NCBI GenBank assembly: GCA_023230175.1
Contig: JALNXV010000149.1
Coordinates: forward strand, 1 to 8,196
Direction of reading: 5' to 3'
DNA: 8,196 bases
DNA from: Candidatus Cloacimonadota bacterium
Lineage (GTDB): Bacteria; Cloacimonadota; Cloacimonadia; Cloacimonadales; WRIO01
Shown piece after piece: positions 1-4,512 of the stretch. A model generated the notes under the pieces. It saw only the letters and a list, made by a program, of their open reading frames with translations, had not been told where the DNA came from and ran no database searches. The translations under genes were made by a program, and so were the position numbers. Numbering within the stretch: the stretch's first letter is position 1; the number at the start of each line of letters is the position of its first letter.

Positions 1-11
1 ACAATTAACAT

Positions 12-40
12 ATCTTAAAATATTTATAATTTTTTGTCAA
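12..40 (-). promoter_or_regulatory. Possible leftward promoter leaving the window
   Basis: On the minus strand a perfect -35-like TTGACA (40 to 35) is followed after 17 nt by TAAGAT (17 to 12), which matches 4 of 6 bases of TATAAT. The gene it would drive lies beyond the left edge. The region is extremely A/T-rich, so such matches arise easily by chance, and Bacteroidota sigma factors use a different consensus. This is a weak call. Confidence 0.2.
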
Positions 41-57
41 CAAAAAAAGTTTTTTTG

Positions 58-207
58 TTCGAACTTCCAACTTGAAAGATGTTTGACAGTCGAACTTGAT
101 TTGCAGTGAGCGAAACGAGTGCAAGCAGGAATGCTTGCACAACAAATGTTCTATAAGCTTCCGGCTTGTAGCAAAACAAATGCAAGCAGGGATGCTCGCA
201 CAACATT
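58..207. repeat. Cluster of dispersed palindromic repeats, left copy
   Basis: This stretch is built from short motifs that recur elsewhere in the window. Motif B, with the core AGCTTCCGGCTTG, is at 156-168; a diverged form is at 58-77, and the reverse complement of the exact 13-mer is at 3397-3409. Motif C (87-105) recurs inverted at 1121-1139 with 16 of 19 matches. Motif A is a hairpin: GTGCAAGC (119-126), loop 127-132, GCTTGCAC (133-140), a perfect 8-bp stem. It recurs with one stem mismatch at 181-200, inverted at 1148-1167, and inverted and degraded at 3424-3444. The order is B-C-A-B-A. No protein-coding function is credible here. It resembles REP/BIME-type extragenic palindromes or remnants of a small non-autonomous element; the family name is unknown. 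Confidence 0.75.
164..207 (+). repeat. Left arm of 44-bp inverted repeat flanking the recombinase
   Basis: This 44-bp block begins GCTTGTAG (164-171), has a 9-nt variable spacer, then runs from TGCAAGC (181-187) to CAACATT (201-207). The reverse complement of 1141-1184 has the same length and internal spacing. I count 38 of 44 identities, with five of the six mismatches inside the 9-nt spacer. The arms enclose the serine recombinase gene at 505-1077. They could be ends of a mobile unit, recombination sites, or two chance-oriented members of the dispersed repeat family. Confidence 0.6.
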
Positions 208-261
208 AATTTTGAGACAAGCTCTTCAATCCGTGGAATAAATGATTGTCTTTTATTATTT

Positions 262-291
262 CCCTATCAGCGACTTAAGTCGCTGATAGGG
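262..291. repeat. Perfect 30-bp palindrome
   Basis: CCCTATCAGCGACTT (262-276) is followed directly by its exact reverse complement (277-291), centred on CTTAAG. As RNA the pairing can be extended outward by G-U and A-U pairs to about 256/297. There is no loop beyond the central bases and no T-tract directly after it on either strand, so it is not a typical intrinsic terminator. It could form a cruciform, bind a dimeric protein, or be the collapsed remnant of a mobile element. No gene lies within 200 bases on either side. Confidence 0.85.
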
Positions 292-312
292 GGATGAATA
301 TATTGTTTCATC

Positions 313-348
313 TAAATCCCCATTTTAAAAAATGGGGCTAAGGATTTA
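313..348. repeat. A/T-rich hairpin with CCCC/GGGG stem
   Basis: CCCCATTTT (318-326) pairs perfectly with AAAATGGGG (329-337) around two A residues. Flanking TAAATCC (313-319) and GGATTTA (342-348) are also mutually complementary, giving an alternative or nested outer pairing. It could act as an RNA structure or a weak terminator, but no adjacent gene end explains it. With the 262-291 palindrome it makes this intergenic region rich in inverted repeats. Confidence 0.6.
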
Positions 349-386
349 TAAATGTTTTGGAAAACAGATAGCATATCCCATAAAGC

Positions 387-480
387 TTACCTTTTGTGAT
401 ACTTAAAATTTATAACATAAAAGTCTTATTATTTGACTTTTGTGTTGACAAAATAATTAAATGACCTTTTGTGTTACTTT
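387..480. promoter_or_regulatory. Putative resolvase-binding half-sites (res-like/operator)
   Basis: Four related 16-nt half-sites lie just upstream of the recombinase gene. On the minus strand, 404 to 389 and 479 to 464 read close to AAGTAACACAAAAGGT. A variant at 450 to 435 reads TGTCAACACAAAAGTC. A plus-strand copy at 410-425 ends in AACATAAAAGTC. The copies at 414-425 and 435-446 form an inverted pair with 11 of 12 matches around a 9-nt spacer. Tn3-family resolvases bind sets of inverted 12-bp half-sites directly upstream of their own gene, so this arrangement fits a res site that doubles as an autoregulatory operator. The spacing does not match a canonical three-subsite res, so the assignment is inference. 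Confidence 0.5.
433..462 (+). promoter_or_regulatory. Candidate recombinase promoter
   Basis: TTGACT (433-438) and TTAAAT (457-462) are separated by 18 nt and would start transcription around 469, about 36 nt before the ATG at 505. The -35-like box lies inside one of the repeated half-sites, so a bound recombinase would be expected to block it. The -10 match is only 4 of 6. Confidence 0.3.
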
Positions 481-504
481 AAAAATAAAGATAAAGGGGT
501 TATT

Positions 505-1077
505 ATGTCACGAATTGGATATATCAGAATTTCGACACCTGACCAAAATATAGACAGACAAGAAATAGCTCTAACAGAATTTAAGATGGATAGATTTTTT
601 ATAGACAAGGTTTCGGGGAAAAATAAACAAAGACCGGAGCTAAACAAAATGCTTGAATATGTGCGTGAGGGAGATGTCGTATATATTGAAAGCATTTCTC
701 GATTAGCAAGAAGTACAAAGGATTTACTGGCTTTAGTAAAGCAATTAGAAGATAAACGAGTAGATTTGATTTCATTAAAAGAAAATATTGATACAACCAC
801 CCCACAAGGCAGATTTGTACTTACTATATTCGGTGCTTTATTCGAATTGGAACGCGAAAATATCCTCCAAAGACAAAAAGAAGGCATCGCTGTTGCTAAA
901 GCAAAAGGTAAAGAATTTGGCAGACCAAAAATTGAACAACCTAAAAATTGGAATGAAGTTATTGCTCTTTGGCGTAAAGGTGAAATTACTGCTGTAGAAG
1001 CTATGAAAAAATTAAAACTAAACAGAGGAACTTTTTATCGTAGAGTTAAAGAAATAGATAGTTTTCTTTGCCCTTGA
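505..1077 (+). CDS. Small serine recombinase (Tn3 resolvase/DNA invertase type)
   Basis: This 190-aa protein is the normal length for the resolvase/invertase subfamily. The N-terminal catalytic domain (about 3-140) opens with the motif YIRIST, placing the nucleophile at Ser10 as in gamma-delta resolvase. Arg8, Gln14, Gln19, Arg43, Arg66 and Arg69 (in SRLARS) fall where the family's active-site residues lie. The long dimerisation helix is about 101-135 (GRFVLTIFGALFELEREN), and GKEFGRPK (135-142) starts the DNA-binding arm. A helix-turn-helix ends the protein (about 148-182). The family makes a staggered double-strand cut through a Ser-DNA link and rejoins the strands for cointegrate resolution or inversion. 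ATG 505 is preferred over an in-frame TTG at 469 because AAAGGGG (493-499) lies 5 nt before it and the domain starts there. No transposase is adjacent. Probable autoregulation comes from the upstream half-sites. Whether it resolves or inverts cannot be told from sequence. Confidence 0.93.
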   Translation: MSRIGYIRISTPDQNIDRQEIALTEFKMDRFFIDKVSGKNKQRPELNKMLEYVREGDVVYIESISRLARSTKDLLALVKQLEDKRVDLISLKENIDTTTPQGRFVLTIFGALFELERENILQRQKEGIAVAKAKGKEFGRPKIEQPKNWNEVIALWRKGEITAVEAMKKLKLNRGTFYRRVKEIDSFLCP

Positions 1078-1093
1078 GTCTCTAATATCGTAG

Positions 1094-1112
1094 CTTGACC
1101 ATCCTGGTCGAG
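1094..1112 (+). repeat. Hairpin with ATCCT loop downstream of recombinase
   Basis: CTTGACC (1094-1100) pairs with GGTCGAG (1106-1112) around ATCCT (1101-1105), with one position being a G-U pair in plus-strand RNA. The A and T of the loop can also pair. The loop is the same as in the motif-A hairpins at 1148-1167 and 3424-3444, although the stem sequence differs. There is no T-tract, so it is not an obvious terminator. Confidence 0.5.
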
Positions 1113-1120
1113 TAAGAGAG

Positions 1121-1184
1121 TGCAAGTCAAGTCTGACTGAAATGTTGTGCGAGCATCCTTGCTTGCACTCTATTTCCTACAAGC
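1121..1184 (-). repeat. Dispersed repeat, right copy, inverted relative to the left cluster
   Basis: Read on the minus strand this contains GCTTGTAG (1184 to 1177), a 9-nt spacer, the motif-A hairpin (1167 to 1148), CAACATT (1147 to 1141) and motif C (1139 to 1121). The 1141-1184 part is the partner of 164-207. Motif C pairs with 87-105 but sits on the other side of motif A compared with the left cluster, so the blocks are shuffled rather than simply inverted as one piece. The motif-A stem has a G-T pair in plus-strand form (an A-C mismatch on the other strand), so any RNA structure would be more stable when transcribed in the plus direction. Confidence 0.7.
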
Positions 1185-1194
1185 TGTCCCAAAA

Positions 1195-1233
1195 AAGAAT
1201 CAAGCCCGGCGTAGGTAACCAGGCTTGATTTTT
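1195..1233. terminator. Bidirectional intrinsic terminator between convergent genes
   Basis: AATCAAGCC (1198-1206) and GGCTTGATT (1222-1230) form a 9-bp stem with a 15-nt loop. On the plus strand it ends in a T-run (1229-1233), suited to ending the recombinase transcript. On the minus strand the stem is followed by TTCTTTTTT (1199 to 1191), suited to ending the PorE-like gene, whose stop codon is 26 bases away. The convergent arrangement explains the two-sided design. Confidence 0.8.
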
Positions 1234-1258
1234 ATGAGTGTTTAGGTTACTGTTTATT

Positions 1259-3283
1259 TTATTCTTGAGGTATCATAACAACTCTACGATTAATAGCTCT
1301 GTTTTCCTCAGAATCATTAGGTACTTTAGGTTCACTAAATCCTTTTCCTTCAATGTTCAATCTATTTCTATTAATACCATTTTCAATTAAGTAATTTGCT
1401 ACAGACATTGCACGTTGATAAGACAAGTTGTCATTATATTCTTTAGCACCTACGTTATCGGTATGCCCTATAATACTAAAATTTACTTTAGGATTATTTT
1501 GCATAGTTTTTACTAATTGATCAAGGCTTTCAAATGAAGAAGGTTTTAATTTAGCACTATCAAATTCAAATTCAATATCTGCTATATCGTATTCTTCTCC
1601 GGCAACTAATTCTGTTAAAATAAAATTCATATTTATTTTAAGTTCGTTAGCCGGTATTTGCATAGAATTATCAATTGCAAGATAGCCTTCTTTATCAATA
1701 TTATATTGGATATTACTAATAACAGGAAGTGAAATTTGATATTCACCTTGTTCATTAGTAGTTACAATTATATTTGCTATTTCATTATTAAATTCATAAG
1801 TCCACATAATATCAGTTTCAATCGGAGTAGATTTAGAATCCATAACATTACCTGATATTTCTAATATATTAAGGTATCTTTCAAGGGTAATAACTACGTT
1901 TAATTCAGGGGTTCTCTCCGGAATTATGAGTTCTTTTTCTAAAGGATTATATCTTTTATCGGCAACAAAATAATTAAGTTTATCAGTGTTTTCAATTTTA
2001 AAAGAAAATTCTCCGTTAGCATTTGATTGAACAACTATTTCATTTGGAAGATTTTTTACAATGTATGACCATCTGATATTAGTAGAAACTCTTTCGTCAT
2101 TATTATCAACAACAAAACCTTTAACTATTATTTCTTCAATAGCCGGTTCAAGGTCAAAGCTTCTCATATCAAAATGATAAATATCTTCTAAGCCGAGTCC
2201 GTCAAAACGATTAGAAGAAAAATATGCATTAATATTATCTTCACAAACGAAGAAATACCTGTCATCTTTTACCGAATTTACAATTGGGCCAAGGTTTTCA
2301 GGAGTAGTCCATTGAGTCCAAGAATTACCATCTTTTTTAGCTCTAAATATATCGAATCCGCCAAATCCTTTATGTGTATCTGAAGCGAAATATAATGTTT
2401 CGCCATCGGGAGCAAGGAAAGGTGTTATTTCGTGACCGTTAGTGTTTATGTTAGAATCTAATTTTTGTGGTGTTCCCCATTGTCCGTTTCTAAATTCAGA
2501 AACAAATATATCATAAGCACTGTTATCGCCATCTCTATTGCTGGCAAAGAACATTACTTCTTCATTATATACAAAAGGTTGAATATCATTAAAACGGCTT
2601 GAGAGTGTGTTAATAATTTCAGGGTTAGTCCATTTATTATTTGAGAGTTCCGCCTTAAAAATATTACTTACTCTTTTTCCGTCATATTGTCCTGATAAAA
2701 AGACGGTATTTTGATCATTGCTTATAGAACCTACGGTTTCGTTAAGATCAGTACACAATTCACGAATTTCAATCGGAGCAACCCATGAATCGTTAATGAA
2801 ATAAGAGATGAAGATATTCTCTTTACCAAATGGGCTTCTTCGATCAGAGCCGAAAATCATTGTGTTTCCATTATTAGTTATAATAGGCGCATATTCCGAA
2901 TGTATAGAACTAACTCTTCCGGGAATTCGGTTAACACTTGCTTTTACTTTTGAATATTTAACATATTCAATTGCTTGTTTTATAGTAGAAAGAATATGTT
3001 CATCAATTAGAACATCCTGTCCATTGTATTCATTTTTAAACTTTAATAACCAATTATAAGCATTATTATAATTATGTAAGCCCAAATTAATCTTAGCTCT
3101 TAAAAGAGAATATTCAGCATTATTTTGATTAACCGCATCAACTCGTTGAATAGAGCTTAAAGCTTGTGTATAATTTCCATTTTCATAGAAGTTTCTTGCT
3201 GTTAATAAACTTCTGTCACTATTTTGAGCATAAACAATCTGACATAATAATATCATCATTAACCAGATTATAATTTTTTTCAT
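1259..3283 (-). CDS. PorE-like TPR/PD40/CRD/OmpA_C periplasmic protein
   Basis: This 674-aa protein has the domain order of PorE, the type IX secretion component that binds peptidoglycan. A signal peptide (1-20) probably ends after VYAQ. A TPR-like helical part covers about 23-80. A PD40/WD40-like propeller spans about 125-370, with repeats such as MIFGSDRR, MFFASNRDG, LYFASDTHKGFGGFDIF and AYFSSNRFDG. Two tandem carboxypeptidase-regulatory-like beta domains follow (about 385-468 and 474-556). OmpA_C spans about 564-674, with FEFDSAKLK, GHTDN (Asp609) and NLSYQRA (Arg624), the residue types that hold peptidoglycan. Cys14 lacks the small residue expected before it in a lipobox, so it is probably not a lipoprotein, unlike reported PorE. 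The start at 3283 is chosen over an in-frame ATG at 3295 because GGAG (3293-3290) then lies 6 nt upstream and the signal peptide begins MKK. Other OmpA/PD40 proteins share this build, so a T9SS role is inferred from build and neighbours. Confidence 0.85.
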   Translation of the reverse strand: MKKIIIWLMMILLCQIVYAQNSDRSLLTARNFYENGNYTQALSSIQRVDAVNQNNAEYSLLRAKINLGLHNYNNAYNWLLKFKNEYNGQDVLIDEHILSTIKQAIEYVKYSKVKASVNRIPGRVSSIHSEYAPIITNNGNTMIFGSDRRSPFGKENIFISYFINDSWVAPIEIRELCTDLNETVGSISNDQNTVFLSGQYDGKRVSNIFKAELSNNKWTNPEIINTLSSRFNDIQPFVYNEEVMFFASNRDGDNSAYDIFVSEFRNGQWGTPQKLDSNINTNGHEITPFLAPDGETLYFASDTHKGFGGFDIFRAKKDGNSWTQWTTPENLGPIVNSVKDDRYFFVCEDNINAYFSSNRFDGLGLEDIYHFDMRSFDLEPAIEEIIVKGFVVDNNDERVSTNIRWSYIVKNLPNEIVVQSNANGEFSFKIENTDKLNYFVADKRYNPLEKELIIPERTPELNVVITLERYLNILEISGNVMDSKSTPIETDIMWTYEFNNEIANIIVTTNEQGEYQISLPVISNIQYNIDKEGYLAIDNSMQIPANELKINMNFILTELVAGEEYDIADIEFEFDSAKLKPSSFESLDQLVKTMQNNPKVNFSIIGHTDNVGAKEYNDNLSYQRAMSVANYLIENGINRNRLNIEGKGFSEPKVPNDSEENRAINRRVVMIPQE

Positions 3284-3315
3284 ATTAAACTCCATAAAAA
3301 ATATTCTTAATAATT

Positions 3316-3357
3316 CCGAGTCAGTTAAGCCCTAAATTGGGCTTAGCTGGTTCTCGG
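3316..3357 (-). promoter_or_regulatory. Structured 5' leader hairpin of the PorE-like gene
   Basis: Read on the minus strand, CCGAG, CAG and TAAGCCC pair in order with GGGCTTA, CTG and CTCGG around a 6-nt loop (3333-3338), interrupted by small internal loops. It begins just after the predicted transcription start of the PorE-like gene. An A/T stretch ending in TTTTTT follows (3302 to 3297), then the ribosome binding site. It could be a leader that controls or stabilises the mRNA, or a second terminator for the upstream gene. The T-run is about 13 nt beyond the stem, which is far for an intrinsic terminator. Confidence 0.55.
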
Positions 3358-3386
3358 ATTATAATATTAAGTTTTATTCATTTCAC
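3358..3386 (-). promoter_or_regulatory. Candidate promoter of the PorE-like gene
   Basis: A perfect TATAAT (3363 to 3358, minus strand) lies 17 nt after GTGAAA (3386 to 3381), which matches TTGACA at 4 of 6 positions. Transcription would start near 3351, at the base of the leader hairpin, about 70 nt before the ATG at 3283. The surroundings are A/T-rich, and some FCB lineages use a different promoter consensus. Confidence 0.4.
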
Positions 3387-3444
3387 TTATTTCGTTCAAG
3401 CCGGAAGCTCGAACAACTATGTTCTGCGAGCATCCTGCTTACAG
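3385..3444 (-). repeat. Dispersed repeat copy between the PorV-like and PorE-like genes
   Basis: On the minus strand this reads motif A (3444 to 3424, a degraded hairpin with a 5-nt AGGAT loop), then a short spacer, then motif B with AGCTTCCGGCTTG (3409 to 3397). The A-then-B order and spacing match plus-strand 117-171, so one composite block has been copied rather than two independent motifs. It lies between the upstream gene's terminator and the downstream gene's promoter. Confidence 0.65.
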
Positions 3445-3458
3445 GATATTGTAAGAAC

Positions 3459-3484
3459 AAGACCTGTCTGTTTTGACAGGTCTT
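3459..3484 (-). terminator. Intrinsic terminator-like hairpin after the PorV-like gene
   Basis: AAGACCTGTC (3459-3468) pairs perfectly with GACAGGTCTT (3475-3484) around a 6-nt loop. On the minus strand the stem starts 13 nt past the stop codon at 3498 and is followed by TTGTTCTTA, a modest T-rich tail. Position and stem strength make it the likely end of the cargo/PorV-like transcript. Confidence 0.7.
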
Positions 3485-3497
3485 TGTACAATAATAT

Positions 3498-4454
3498 TTA
3501 GAATCTAAGTGATAAAGAATACAAGTGATGATCATTATCAAAATCTTCTTTAGCAACTTGATAAGCGTAATTAAGTTCAATCATTTTAAATCTTACGCCA
3601 AAACCACCGGCGAAAGCACCGTCATTGATACCTACACGCATACCGGCTTCTGTTTGAGAAAAGATATCTGACCATGTAGTACTTTCTTCTACTCTGATAC
3701 CGGAAATACTTGAACCCATATTATCATCTCTGTTAACACCGATCCAGTATTCAGCACCTATTTTTAATTTAGCTTCTTTAAAATCTTTTTCGCCGTGTAA
3801 ATCAGCAGCTACTACTAAACCGGGAATTGGAAATGCAGCAATAGAAGGGATAAAAAGTCTTGGGACTTCTTCACCTTCACCATCAAAATCAGATACAAGG
3901 TCTTTTGTTACAAAACCAACATTGAAATAACGATTTACATGATAAATCATACCTAAATCAATACCATAACCTGTTTTGCTTTCTCCGTCGATATCTGACA
4001 TATATATTTTAGGGGTTGCTCCAAAATTAAAATTTCCCATTTTCATAGCATAACTAATACCGAAATTATGTTCGTTATTATCAAAGTTACCTGTAGGGCT
4101 ACCATCAGCATTATAACCTCTAAAATCTTTTGTTGAAGCATTTTGCCATGCTAAAGCAACATAACCTAAAGGTAATTCAAAACCAATAGCACTGAACAGC
4201 TGAGTTCTGTCCCATTCCATATTTTGTCTTGTAGATGTTGAAAATTCAATTCTTTGTACATCAGCAAGAGAAGCAGGATTAACAAAAACCGCTGAAACGT
4301 TATCTAAGAATGCAGCTCCTGTTCCACCCATACCAACCGATCTGGCATCAACGCCTAATCTTGTATAAGCAGCAGCTGAGTTTATGTCAGCAAGAAGACT
4401 AGTAACTGCTGTGATGAGCATTAGAGCTAACATAATCGATCTAAATTTTTTCAT
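3498..4454 (-). CDS. PorV/PorQ-family outer-membrane barrel protein
   Basis: This 318-aa protein starts with a signal peptide (1-22, ending LLA before DINSAAA). It carries the family hallmark LGVDARSVGMGGTGAA at 33-48 and VNPASLA at 58-64. The rest alternates short amphipathic strands and turns, as expected of a FadL-like barrel. It ends in YSLSLRF with a terminal Phe, the usual outer-membrane insertion signal. PorV is the T9SS shuttle that binds cargo C-terminal domains at the translocon; PorQ and other paralogues have related roles. Which paralogue this is cannot be told from sequence alone. GGAGGA lies 4 nt before the ATG at 4454. It follows the cargo gene by 58 nt with a hairpin between, and a terminator follows it, so the two genes probably form one transcript. 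Confidence 0.88.
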   Translation of the reverse strand: MKKFRSIMLALMLITAVTSLLADINSAAAYTRLGVDARSVGMGGTGAAFLDNVSAVFVNPASLADVQRIEFSTSTRQNMEWDRTQLFSAIGFELPLGYVALAWQNASTKDFRGYNADGSPTGNFDNNEHNFGISYAMKMGNFNFGATPKIYMSDIDGESKTGYGIDLGMIYHVNRYFNVGFVTKDLVSDFDGEGEEVPRLFIPSIAAFPIPGLVVAADLHGEKDFKEAKLKIGAEYWIGVNRDDNMGSSISGIRVEESTTWSDIFSQTEAGMRVGINDGAFAGGFGVRFKMIELNYAYQVAKEDFDNDHHLYSLSLRF

Positions 4455-4476
4455 TTATTCCTCCATTGTTGAAATA

Positions 4477-4501
4477 GGAGAGGAGATTATCTCTCCCCTC
4501 C
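4477..4501 (-). promoter_or_regulatory. Intercistronic hairpin between cargo and PorV-like genes
   Basis: GGAGAGGAGA (4477-4486) pairs with TCTCCCCTCC (4492-4501) apart from one A-C mismatch, around a 5-nt loop. It starts 12 nt after the cargo stop and ends 22 nt before the PorV-like start. Without a T-run it is unlikely to stop all transcription. It may protect the cargo mRNA end or set the ratio of cargo to barrel. The minus-strand arm GGAGGGGAGA also resembles a ribosome binding site, but no start codon follows it usefully. Confidence 0.55.
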
Positions 4502-4512
4502 ATTATTAACAT

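Noticed and set aside
117..204. CRISPR array
   Set aside because: Only two motif-A copies in tandem, with different spacing and context, internal palindromes, inverted copies elsewhere and no cas genes.
24..206. 60-codon minus-strand open frame
   Set aside because: It lies wholly over the palindromic repeat cluster. Its Cys/His/Leu-rich translation simply reflects the repeat motifs, and I see no supporting ribosome site or domain.
469..504. TTG start extending the recombinase by 12 residues
   Set aside because: The extension precedes the conserved N-terminus, lies in the half-site/promoter region and lacks a ribosome site. ATG 505 has AAAGGGG at 5 nt.
474..887. Minus-strand 137-codon frame across the recombinase
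   Set aside because: Antisense shadow of a clearly recognisable gene; no family features.
788..997. Second plus-strand frame inside the recombinase
   Set aside because: Out-of-frame overlap with the conserved catalytic and DNA-binding domains; Lys/Leu-rich shadow with no recognisable family.
2808..3059. Plus-strand 83-codon frame
   Set aside because: Antisense to the PorE-like propeller/TPR region, with no ribosome site or domain evidence.
3224..3283. Lipoprotein signal in the PorE-like protein (Cys14)
   Set aside because: The residues before the Cys are I-L-L, lacking the small residue at -1; VYAQ/N is a better type I cleavage site.
3283..3295. Upstream in-frame ATG (3295) as start of the PorE-like gene
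   Set aside because: That ATG overlaps the GGAG that serves the ATG at 3283, and the signal peptide is normal only from 3283.
3383..3580. Minus-strand 65-codon frame at the end of the PorV-like gene
   Set aside because: It reads through the PorV-like 3' end in another frame, then the terminator hairpin and a repeat copy; not a plausible gene.
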